NCBI GenBank assembly: GCA_945863825.1 | Contig: CAMBBY010000066.1 | Span: forward strand, 1-6,808 | Direction of reading: 5' to 3' | From: an uncultured Prevotella sp. | GTDB taxonomy: Bacteria; Bacteroidota; Bacteroidia; Bacteroidales; Bacteroidaceae | Length of the DNA: 6,808 nt | The notes under the pieces: generated by a model | Told to the model about the DNA's origin: nothing | What the model saw: the letters and a program-made list of their open reading frames with translations, nothing else | Databases searched by the model: none | Program-made: the position numbers and the translations under genes | Shown here: positions 1-6,689 of the stretch, one piece after another | How the letters are laid out: the number at the start of each line of letters is the position of its first letter | Numbering within the stretch: the first letter of the stretch is position 1

Positions 1-947
1 GATTCACAAATGTTTACTCAATAATTCAAACACGGGGATTTACTGGTGACCCGATTTTTGCAGGTAAAACCAATATCGAGGCGAGAAGTACCGTTGTTAT
101 CCGATGCATTCTCTCAATGGAAAACGGTCTGCAGCAGATGCTTCGCATGAATCCTCAACTCCATATCTTCCATGATGCCAGTTATCACGATATGTATTAT
201 ATGAACCTGTCGGATAAGCGACTGGACAGTTTGAAGAATTGTATCGGAAGAAAGACGGTGCAGGAGGAATTTACCAAGAAGCACGACTGCTATGACCGCG
301 TGATGAAGGAACTCTTCAACGATCCGTACTGGGTGAAGCAGAATATCAATCCGCGCGACCTCAACTGGAAACTCTTTGAGATGGCTGGGGCTATCCAGGG
401 TACTGAACTGCGTGGCAAGGTTTCTCTCTACGATCTCTTCAATGAGGAGGAAATCTATCAGAATTGGGTGGTAAGCAATTCCTGGTGGCAGATGTCATAC
501 GGATATTCTCCTTATACTGGTGCCGAACAGCCTTATTCTCAGCGCAATCTCTTGAGAAATATCATCGAGAAGGCTGACAGTTGCATCGCTCTCCAGCATC
601 CGGGTGCTACGCTGAGATATGGTCATGATACGATGGTGACTCCGCTTACCTGTCTGCTCAACCTGAATGGTTATGGTGCGCTTATCAAGGATCCTGAGAA
701 TATTGCCAAAATGTGGTTTGATTATAAGATTACTCCGATGGCAACCAACCTGCAGTTTGTCTTCTATCGCAATCAGAAGAAGCCGAATGATGTCTTGGTG
801 AAGGTTCTTCTGAATGAGGATGAGGCTACCTTGCCTATCAAGAGTGATGTGGCTCCTTATTATCATTGGAATGATTTTAAGGCATATTGCATGAAAAAGC
901 TGGACTCTTATCCAATGCAAAGAGACGACAAGAAAATCATTAGATAG
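1..947 (+). CDS. Histidine-type (clade 2) acid phosphatase, MINPP/phytase-like, 5'-truncated by window edge
   Basis: The frame is open from base 3 with no stop before 945-947, so the ATG at 117 is internal and the gene enters from the left. 314 residues are visible. Two landmarks support the histidine phosphatase superfamily, clade 2. The first is EARSTVVIRCILSM (about 78-119), matching the segment that carries a conserved phosphate-binding Arg (codon 102-104). The second is LRYGHDTMVTPL (about 609-644), whose His-Asp pair (codons 624-629) is the usual late catalytic motif with the proton-donor Asp. The C-terminal Trp-Asn-Asp-Phe-Lys-x-Tyr-Cys ending also fits Bacteroides members. The N-terminal RHGxRxx nucleophile motif and any signal peptide lie outside the window. 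Family members remove phosphate from inositol phosphates or other phosphomonoesters in the periplasm or at the surface; the substrate here cannot be read. The next gene starts 22 bp later without an obvious terminator, so co-transcription is possible. Confidence 0.85.
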   Translation, partial: FTNVYSIIQTRGFTGDPIFAGKTNIEARSTVVIRCILSMENGLQQMLRMNPQLHIFHDASYHDMYYMNLSDKRLDSLKNCIGRKTVQEEFTKKHDCYDRVMKELFNDPYWVKQNINPRDLNWKLFEMAGAIQGTELRGKVSLYDLFNEEEIYQNWVVSNSWWQMSYGYSPYTGAEQPYSQRNLLRNIIEKADSCIALQHPGATLRYGHDTMVTPLTCLLNLNGYGALIKDPENIAKMWFDYKITPMATNLQFVFYRNQKKPNDVLVKVLLNEDEATLPIKSDVAPYYHWNDFKAYCMKKLDSYPMQRDDKKIIR

Positions 948-952
948 AAATT

Positions 953-957
953 AGGAG
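953..957 (+). promoter_or_regulatory. Shine-Dalgarno-like AGGAG supporting the ATG at 970
   Basis: AGGAG lies 12 bases before the ATG at 970. It favours that ATG over the TTG at 984, which is the first possible start in the frame of the regulator's main body. Bacteroidetes depend only weakly on such sites, so this is supporting evidence rather than proof. Confidence 0.4.
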
Positions 958-969
958 AGATTATAGCAT

Positions 970-2234
970 ATGGAACTATCTACTTGTTTTGCAAGCCCGG
1001 AGATTTACTATTCCTTGGCTTGCTTCACTTATATTTTATCAGGTGTGTTCGGTGCCATCATCAGATGGCGCCACATGTGCATCCTTATAGTGAACAAGGC
1101 GACTACTTCTACCCTGCACGCCGCCAAGTACCCTTCTTTTATGGAGCTGTAGTCTTACAGTTTCCATATGTGCTATGCCCATCAGATCCTGACGCTTGGT
1201 TTTTCGCACGAAGTTTCGGAATCATCTTTTACCCTATCTGCTTTGCAGTTTTGTTCTTCCGATATTTTCGAATGAACAATATATGCAATATACAAGACTT
1301 GAATAAGAAAGCCCTCTACAACCTACTCTTCATCTTGCCCTTTCTTCTTTTGATTGTGATGTTTTTCTTTGTAACATTTCGTAATGGAGATGTCTTTACC
1401 CCCTATCAAAAGGAATGGGAATATGGATTGGGCGGCATAAGCCTTTTAATCTCCTACGGCTTTATGAGAGAATGTTGGTGGTTAAGTCGTAAATTGGATA
1501 ATTTCAACATACAGAATTATTCCAATGAAGATGACTTTCCTTATGCTTTTGCCAAGAAAGTATTTAGGCTTCCACTCATAGGTTTTACTATCATGTGGAT
1601 AGTCTTTCTTTCGGAAAGTCGCGAGGTCTATATGTGTGTAAACATCCTCATGGCTATGTTCATGGTGTTTTTTCTTTGCCAGATTCTCCATCCCAACAAA
1701 GCCATACGCTCTCCTTTGGTGAAAGAGGAACTGGAATGTATGGAAAAGGAATGTCTTGAAAATATAATGCGGCGAAACGAGGATTTTAAACCTGAAAATT
1801 CTGCCTCGTCCGAAACAGACGAAAAAGTAAGTTCTTGCCAAAAGGTAGTTTTAGATGTGGAGGGTGGCATCGACAAGGAAGCCCTGCTAAAGCAGATGGC
1901 AGAGAAGGATTGGGAAGCCGTAAAGAAAGAGGTACTTACCATCGTGAGCCGTCGCTACTTAGAGCCAAGTCTGAAGCGAGTGGACGTCATTCGTGATGTT
2001 ACCCTGATGAAACATACCCTGGCTGGCACTTTCATTACCCAGGTGGGTTTTTACAAGTTAGTAAATGCCTTTCGTGTTCGACATTATGAGAAATTGATGG
2101 AGACATCCAACTCAAATCTGAGTCAGGACATGGCTGCAGAGCTGTGTGGATTCAAGAACCGTTGGGCACTTTCTAATGCTCGCAAGCGTTTGGAAGGTTT
2201 TGACTATAGTTTGATAGAAGAATATGTTTCATAA
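970..2234 (+). CDS. Membrane-anchored AraC-like HTH transcriptional regulator, apparent -1 frameshift near 1080
   Basis: Two overlapping frames together make one sensible protein. From ATG 970 the first frame gives 37 residues with a clean transmembrane helix (YYSLACFTYILSGVFGAII) ending in RWRHMC, then runs into unrelated sequence and stops at 1150-1152. The frame that continues to 2234 becomes sensible at HPYSEQGDYFYPARR (from 1080). One missing base after the TGC at 1078-1080 would join them into about 421 residues. The joined protein has about seven transmembrane helices (roughly 13-31, 54-70, 83-100, 116-137, 152-170, 201-215, 221-240), a charged cytoplasmic linker, and a C-terminal domain (about 330-421) with two helix-turn-helix-like units starting at RRYLEPSL and LSQDMAAELCGF. 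This is the layout of AraC-type regulators tethered to the inner membrane. The ligand is unknown; the likely target is the operon after the following terminator. If the frameshift is genuine, the intact body could only be made from the rare TTG at 984 and would carry a nonsense first segment. It could also be a sequencing error. Confidence 0.75.
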
Positions 2235-2263
2235 AAATATTTGATAAACTATTTTGTTTGTAC

Positions 2264-2294
2264 AAAGGTGTGGTGTTCTCCGCACCTTTTTTTT
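2264..2294 (+). terminator. Rho-independent terminator after the regulator gene
   Basis: AAAGGTGTGG (2264-2273) pairs with CCGCACCTTT (2280-2289), giving ten pairs including one G-U, around a six-base loop TGTTCT. A run of eight T follows (2287-2294). It sits 30 bases after the regulator stop, so the regulator (and perhaps the phosphatase) transcript ends here and the lipoprotein operon needs its own promoter. Confidence 0.88.
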
Positions 2295-2405
2295 GTTGTT
2301 TTGCTTCTTCTCACCACTAAAAATTACACCAATACTTACATTTCAATGTGCTTTTTCTGTGAATATGAGGCGGATTTAGTTAAAAGATGTATAATCCAAC
2401 GCGTG

Positions 2406-2465
2406 TTCACGTGGAAAAACTGATATTCACGAGAAAAAACTCACGTTCACCACACTTTGAGATTA
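2406..2465 (+). repeat. Three 20-bp direct repeats, candidate activator sites
   Basis: TTCAC begins at 2406, 2426 and 2446, exactly 20 bp apart (about two helical turns). Units one and two, TTCACGTGGAAAAACTGATA and TTCACGAGAAAAAACTCACG, agree at 15 of 20 positions. The third unit keeps only TTCAC plus scattered bases. The array ends seven bases above a -7 box, and the third TTCAC falls where a -33 element would be. This is the layout expected of a regulator binding on one face of DNA next to RNA polymerase. Which protein binds is unknown; the upstream AraC-like protein is the obvious candidate. Confidence 0.65.
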
Positions 2466-2480
2466 TTTTCATAACTTTGC
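2446..2480 (+). promoter_or_regulatory. Candidate Bacteroidetes promoter for the lipoprotein-OmpA operon
   Basis: TAACTTTGC at 2472-2480 is a full match to the Bacteroidetes -7 consensus TAnnTTTGC. At the usual distance upstream (21-base spacer) there is TTCA of the third direct repeat instead of the consensus TTTG. The TTTG at 2456-2459 is too close, with a 12-base spacer. A good -7 without a good -33, next to phased repeats, suggests a promoter that needs an activator. The start site would be near 2484-2488. Confidence 0.6.
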
Positions 2481-2531
2481 AAGCATTGACTATGACACGA
2501 CAAGGTCATCAATAAAAAAAGTAAAAAATAT

Positions 2532-2540
2532 TAATTTTGC
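2532..2540 (+). promoter_or_regulatory. Second -7-like box, possible alternative promoter
   Basis: TAATTTTGC also fits TAnnTTTGC and lies exactly 60 bp downstream of the first box. No TTTG is seen about 19-21 bases upstream, and the AT-rich setting makes chance matches likely. If used, it would give a leader of roughly 90 bases. Confidence 0.3.
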
Positions 2541-2637
2541 TTCTGATTGCTTTATATTGGAATGTGGATGTAAGTGAGTTATTTCATGTTTATATTAAGG
2601 TATAAGTAAATTAAAGAAGTTTTAAACTTAAAAGATT

Positions 2638-5376
2638 ATGAAAAAGAAAATTTATCCAATGCTATTTGTCGCAGCCTTGAGCCTGTCGGCATGTACGGAG
2701 GTTTTAGAACCTAACGTGGACTATGGTGGAAACACATTCATCAACGACTATTCAGCGTTGGTCGATGCAGTGAACAACCTAAACAAGACTTTACAAGAGC
2801 GTTTTGATGCTCTCAATCAACTGCTGAAGAGCAATATGGTAGATATCAAACTTGCCATTGACTCCAACACGGGTGCCATCAAAGTTCTCAGCGAGAAGAC
2901 AGAGCAAGGATTGAAGGACGTGAACACCTCCATATTCAATGGATTCACTACTCTTTCTGGCAAAATTGACGAACAGGGCAAGAGCATTGTCGTTGCCATG
3001 AACAACAACGGCGAGTTGCTGCGTCTCCAGATTGACGAGACTGGCAAGTTGCTCTCTACCTCTTTGTTGAACTCAACGGATGCCATCGTGAAGGCCATCA
3101 ACGACCAGACGAAGTCGTTGGAGGAGCGCTTCGCCATCTTGGACGCTTCCTTGAAGGCTGGCTTTACCGATGTGAAGGTCAGCGTAGATAAGAATACAGG
3201 CGCCATCACCTTGTTGGATAAGAATACAAACGCAAGCCTTGAAAAGATTAACGGTTCGTTAACAAATGGCTTTAAGTTGCTCAAAGAGCAGATTTCTACG
3301 ACAGGCAATGATGTCATCTACGCATTGGACAACAACGGCAACTTGCTCCGTGTTGAATTGGGCAAGCAGCAGGAGGCTCTCAGTGCCACTATCGTAGGTC
3401 AGACAACCAAGCTCATCGCTGCCATCAATGACCAAACCAGCACTTTGGACAAGCGCATTGAAGCCTTGAGTACCGTAGTGGAGACTGGTCTGAAGAATGT
3501 TGTGATCAGCGTAGATAAGAACACAGGTGCCATCACGTTGCTCGACAAGAATACACAGGAAAGCCTCAATGGTATCAACGTGTCCTTGGATAAGATTGAC
3601 GGAACTTTGATTTCTGGATTCCAGGCTATCAGGACAGAGATTTCTACCACAGGTGGCAAAATCATCACAGCATTGGACAAGAACGGCTACTTGCTCCGTC
3701 TGGAACTTGACAAGCAGCAGAAACTTCTCCGTGCAACAATCGTGACTCAAACTAACAAGCTCGCCAAGGCTATCAACGATCAGACAGCATCTTTGAGTAG
3801 CCGATTTGAAGCACTCACCACTGCTCTTTCTACAGGTTTGGCAGATATCAAGGTGGAGATTGACAAGAACACAGGTGCCATCAAGACCTTAGATATAAAT
3901 ACACAAGCAAGTTTGGGTACTCTCAATACGACAATTTTTAATGGCTTCAAAACATTGAACGAGACCGTGGACGACAAGGGCAACAAGATTGTCACAGCCA
4001 TCGGTACACAAACAGAAGCTATCAAGAAGCAAGGTGAGTTGCTGCGTACGACTATCACGACGTCTGGTAAACTGATAGCAGCAGAGATTGTAGGTAGCAT
4101 CAATACATTGAATTTTATTCTTGCGCGTCAGAATGTCTTGTTGAGTTCCAAGTTGGATGCTATCAACACCACCATCTTTAGTGGTTTGGCAATGGTGACA
4201 GCACTGGAATCGAATATCAACAAGACGCTCGACTTGCGCTTAACAGCCATCGACACCCAGTTGAAAGGTACCAACACTGAGTTGCAAAACGCAAACGCTC
4301 AGTTGAAGACACTGAACACTACCTTAAAGACGCTCAACGAGAACTTAGTATCTGGCTTCAAGACTGTGGAGAACAGCATCAATAAGATGTCTGGTGAATT
4401 GTCTGTCAAACTTGCCGACAACACGACAGCTATCGTCAACATGGAAGGCAGCATGAAGGACAATCTCAAGAGCCTGAAGGATGCTGTAGATAAGCAGGGA
4501 GGCAAAATCGTTACCGCTATCGACAAAAACGGAGTGGTAGTTGCTGCTGCTATCAACAAGAACGGCAAGGTTATCAGCAAGGCCATTACTACCCAAGGTG
4601 GTGAAATCAAGGGTGCCATCAACAACAATACCGAGCAAATCGGCCTGAAGATTGTTGGTGTCGTAGATGCTATCACAAAGCAAACCGCAGACCTCAACAA
4701 GGCTATAAAAGATGGTACAGCTTCCGTGGTTGCTTCCAATGGTGAATTGAAGACTGCTATCGAAAAAGCCATCAAGTCACTGGAGAATAAGCAGGACGCA
4801 AACGCCAAGACGCAGATTGACCTCTTGAAAAAGATGCTGGCTGACAATGGTATCTATAAGAATCCAGGCGACAACTCTTCCATCTATGTAGATCCACGTT
4901 TGTGGGCGGCAATCCAATATACAGATCTCGGTGGTGTCATAGCCAATATGCTGACTGTAGCAGAAGAACCATCTCTTACCTATTCTGCCGCATACGCTAT
5001 ACGTAATAATGAATTGGAGAATGTAGCCACCATGGTTTGGGCAGAAAAAATAGGAAAAGGCTCTGCTACATTAGCTGCAGGAACTCTCCAACCAATGGAT
5101 TTGGCAAATGGCAAGCAGGTAATACGAGTGACTAAGGTTATTTCTTCTATAACATATCGTTTTACTTCTCGTTTTACTTCTTTTGACAAAAAGATCGTGA
5201 GGATAAATTACATTGATTCTGAAGGAAAATTAGCAATGGATTCTTATGATACGGAGGTAACAAAGACATTCACAACATACGCTAATGGCATTATCACCTC
5301 TCTTGTGCAGTGCAACATTTATCTTGAGCCAAATGGGACTGTAACCAGCATACCAGAATATACTTGGCCGGAGTAG
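2638..5376 (+). CDS. Large repeat-built coiled-coil stalk lipoprotein with C-terminal head
   Basis: 912 residues, family not recognised. The N-terminus is a lipoprotein signal: MKKK, a hydrophobic core, and lipobox LSAC with the lipidated Cys at 19. Acidic residues follow (TEVLEP), so export to the outer membrane, perhaps to the surface, is plausible. Residues 40-735 are an almost unbroken amphipathic helix without Pro, built from four copies of a roughly 109-residue unit (NTGAI at 77, 186, 295 and 411) and then degenerate 11-residue repeats (627-670). Such 7/11-residue hydrophobic spacing indicates a parallel coiled-coil stalk. At about 0.15 nm per residue it could reach near 100 nm if fully extended (inference). 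Residues about 740-912 are Pro-, Tyr- and Trp-containing and strand-like, probably a globular head, encoded in more AT-rich DNA. ATG 2638 is the only start that preserves the signal. The OmpA-like gene follows 20 bp after the stop. The likely role is an adhesin, fibre or envelope spacer; no enzyme motif is seen. Only one other Cys (892) is present. Confidence 0.88.
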   Translation: MKKKIYPMLFVAALSLSACTEVLEPNVDYGGNTFINDYSALVDAVNNLNKTLQERFDALNQLLKSNMVDIKLAIDSNTGAIKVLSEKTEQGLKDVNTSIFNGFTTLSGKIDEQGKSIVVAMNNNGELLRLQIDETGKLLSTSLLNSTDAIVKAINDQTKSLEERFAILDASLKAGFTDVKVSVDKNTGAITLLDKNTNASLEKINGSLTNGFKLLKEQISTTGNDVIYALDNNGNLLRVELGKQQEALSATIVGQTTKLIAAINDQTSTLDKRIEALSTVVETGLKNVVISVDKNTGAITLLDKNTQESLNGINVSLDKIDGTLISGFQAIRTEISTTGGKIITALDKNGYLLRLELDKQQKLLRATIVTQTNKLAKAINDQTASLSSRFEALTTALSTGLADIKVEIDKNTGAIKTLDINTQASLGTLNTTIFNGFKTLNETVDDKGNKIVTAIGTQTEAIKKQGELLRTTITTSGKLIAAEIVGSINTLNFILARQNVLLSSKLDAINTTIFSGLAMVTALESNINKTLDLRLTAIDTQLKGTNTELQNANAQLKTLNTTLKTLNENLVSGFKTVENSINKMSGELSVKLADNTTAIVNMEGSMKDNLKSLKDAVDKQGGKIVTAIDKNGVVVAAAINKNGKVISKAITTQGGEIKGAINNNTEQIGLKIVGVVDAITKQTADLNKAIKDGTASVVASNGELKTAIEKAIKSLENKQDANAKTQIDLLKKMLADNGIYKNPGDNSSIYVDPRLWAAIQYTDLGGVIANMLTVAEEPSLTYSAAYAIRNNELENVATMVWAEKIGKGSATLAAGTLQPMDLANGKQVIRVTKVISSITYRFTSRFTSFDKKIVRINYIDSEGKLAMDSYDTEVTKTFTTYANGIITSLVQCNIYLEPNGTVTSIPEYTWPE
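2755..4095 (+). repeat. Four tandem ~109-residue coding repeats in the stalk
   Basis: Unit starts are approximately 2755, 3082, 3409 and 3757. Shared markers are [KA]AINDQT near the start of units 2-4, then DKNTGAI, the NGF or SGF turn, TALDKNG or similar, and LLRxEL. The DNA is also alike: a GATAAGAAnACAGG block recurs near 3187 and 3514, 327 bp apart. Units one and two are 109 residues long. Unit three is 116 because of a seven-residue insertion, and unit four drifts after about residue 455. The repeats point to growth by internal duplication and could recombine to change stalk length. Confidence 0.8.
4516..4647 (+). repeat. Four consecutive 11-residue (hendecad) coding repeats
   Basis: Residues 627-670 read AIDKNGVVVAA, AINKNGKVISK, AITTQGGEIKG and AINNNTEQIGL. 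The Ala-Ile pair recurs at exactly 11-residue steps (627, 638, 649, 660). Hendecad spacing is known from right-handed or nearly straight coiled coils. The DNA is less repetitive than the protein, so the pattern is held by selection on structure rather than by recent duplication. Confidence 0.75.
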
Positions 5377-5396
5377 AAACTTAAAGCTTGGAGATT

Positions 5397-6689
5397 ATGA
5401 AAATGAAACGTTTAACTATAGTGGCGGCCGTCATAACGACGGCTACCACACTTCAAGCCCAGACTTACAATGATACGGTGCGAACCCACACCTGGTCCAT
5501 CTACGGACAGGGTGGTGTAAGCTACTATCATGGTATGCGAGGAGCGGATGTCTCGGATTCGAGAAGACCTATTTCGCCCGACGCAGCGGTAGGCTTGAAG
5601 TATAACATCAAGCCATGGGTGAGAATAGGCCTGAACTTGGAATACACCATGCTAAAAGCTACCGGCAAGCATGTGGCTTCCTCTACTGTCACAAAGAATG
5701 ACTTTGTGATAACAGACCCTTCTACAGGCAAAACTTACCCTGCGCCATTGGAGACAAAGATTGACCGCATACAGAACCGCTACAATATGCACTATGCGAT
5801 GGCCGACCTCAACTTCGATTTCAATATCATGGAGTTTTGGCACAATCGCAAGGCACAGAAGTTCAACTTGTGGTTAGGAGTGGGAGCGGGTTACCTACAT
5901 GGCTGGAACCGATTCTCTGCCACTACTTCCTATAGGGAGTTGGCAGTAGCGAAGGGCGAGGGATATTATAATGTCTATAGCCACGACTACCTGACCTCAG
6001 ATGTGGAGAAAAAGCAGGTGAATGCCTTGTACATCCCGGTTTCCCTGAGCTTCGAGTACGACATCACGCCTCGTTGGACCATCGGTTTGATAGGACAGTA
6101 CAAATACTTACCTCTCGACAACGACCTCACGCCTAAGGGCATAGTTAGTGGTGGATTGGTTCTTCGCTACAACTTTGTGGGCAAACGTATGCCAACCAAC
6201 AAGGCACTCTATTACAACACGCTTGCTGAACAGCAGGAGATGAAGGACGCTTACGAGCGACAACTGCAGGATAAGCAACGTGAGAATGACGGTTTGCAAA
6301 GCAAGTTGCGCAAGAGCCAACAGGAGAATGCCGACTTGAAGGCGTTGGTGGAGGATTGCCAAAATGCTAATGCGAAGGTAAATGGTCATGATGTCTATTT
6401 CCCAGTCAACAAGACCAAAATTATCGAGCAGGAACGCATTCGCCTAAATGATTTCATTGCTTCTCTGAAGGAGCAGAAGAACTATAAGTTGACCATCATC
6501 GGTGAAGCATCATCAGATGGTCCTTCTTCCAAGAACTTCAAGCTCAGTGAGGGGCGTCTGAACAATGTCGTAGATTATCTCAAGAAGAAAGGCATAGAGG
6601 ACTTCTCCATCAAGTTGGAGAAAGCTGTGGGAGACAGCAATGGCTGCCCAGACATAAAGTGTCGTAGAGTTCAGATTACTGTAGAGTAA
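5397..6689 (+). CDS. OmpA-family outer membrane protein: beta-barrel, coiled-coil linker, OmpA-like C-domain
   Basis: 430 residues from ATG 5397, chosen because GGAG (5390-5393) precedes it and because the signal peptide MKMKRL...TTLQA|QT then starts properly. The in-frame TTG at 5388 would overlap that site. After cleavage near residue 21, residues about 30-262 are alternating aromatic strands, for example LGVGAGYLHGW and SGGLVLRYNFVG, and form a small, probably eight-stranded outer-membrane barrel. Residues about 275-325 are a charged coiled coil (AEQQEMKDAYERQLQDKQ onward). Residues 332-430 are an OmpA-like domain: VYFPVNKTKI, then GEASSDGP, LSEGR at 383-387, and RRVQITV at the end. The usual peptidoglycan-binding Arg (387) is kept, but the usual Asp position in the G-x-x-D motif is Ser372. 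Cys417 and Cys422 may form a disulfide. It follows the lipoprotein by 20 bp and probably shares its transcript. A likely role is envelope anchoring or partnering of that stalk; a free structural porin is the alternative. Confidence 0.9.
   Translation: MKMKRLTIVAAVITTATTLQAQTYNDTVRTHTWSIYGQGGVSYYHGMRGADVSDSRRPISPDAAVGLKYNIKPWVRIGLNLEYTMLKATGKHVASSTVTKNDFVITDPSTGKTYPAPLETKIDRIQNRYNMHYAMADLNFDFNIMEFWHNRKAQKFNLWLGVGAGYLHGWNRFSATTSYRELAVAKGEGYYNVYSHDYLTSDVEKKQVNALYIPVSLSFEYDITPRWTIGLIGQYKYLPLDNDLTPKGIVSGGLVLRYNFVGKRMPTNKALYYNTLAEQQEMKDAYERQLQDKQRENDGLQSKLRKSQQENADLKALVEDCQNANAKVNGHDVYFPVNKTKIIEQERIRLNDFIASLKEQKNYKLTIIGEASSDGPSSKNFKLSEGRLNNVVDYLKKKGIEDFSIKLEKAVGDSNGCPDIKCRRVQITVE

Larger units (their letters stand above)
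2295..2637 (+). other. Intergenic control region and long AT-rich leader of the lipoprotein operon
   Basis: No credible gene is present. From the left it holds an unremarkable AT-rich stretch (2295-2400), three 20-bp direct repeats (2406-2465), a -7 box (2472-2480), an imperfect inverted repeat ATGAC/GTCAT (2492-2496 with 2505-2509), a second -7-like box (2532-2540), and an AT-rich leader. The leader ends in a small palindrome AAGTTT-T-AAACTT (2617-2629) eight bases before the ATG. If transcription starts just after the first -7 box, the untranslated leader is about 150 bases. No recognised riboswitch fold was seen. Confidence 0.6.

Noticed and set aside
984..986. TTG as the true start of the regulator
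   Set aside because: TTG starts are uncommon in this group, there is no well-placed ribosome site, and the first 32 residues from it are rich in Cys, His and Arg and do not resemble a membrane-protein N-terminus.
945..986. Phosphatase-regulator fusion by read-through, since both share a frame separated by one TAG
   Set aside because: The phosphatase has a natural C-terminal ending, and the regulator has its own ATG with a ribosome site in another frame. The shared frame is most likely chance.
970..1152. Free-standing 60-residue small membrane protein
   Set aside because: Its first 37 residues continue naturally into the other frame, and the remainder (ILIVNKATTSTLHAAK...) looks like out-of-frame sequence. 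It is better read as the N-terminus of the frameshifted regulator.
2241..2423. 60-residue open frame after the regulator
   Set aside because: It runs straight through the strong intrinsic terminator and into the direct repeats. The composition looks random, and there is no ribosome site or family resemblance.
2817..4847. Several long open frames on the minus strand
   Set aside because: They are mirror images of the repetitive stalk coding sequence, where biased codons leave the opposite strand free of stops. They have no starts with ribosome sites and overlap each other.
2638..5376. Phage tail fibre or prophage gene
   Set aside because: Coiled-coil repeats with a variable tip recall tail fibres, but the lipoprotein signal, the envelope partner gene and the absence of any phage gene argue for a cellular surface protein.
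5388..5390. TTG start for the OmpA-like protein, adding three residues
   Set aside because: It overlaps the GGAG site that serves the ATG at 5397, and the signal peptide begins normally at that ATG.
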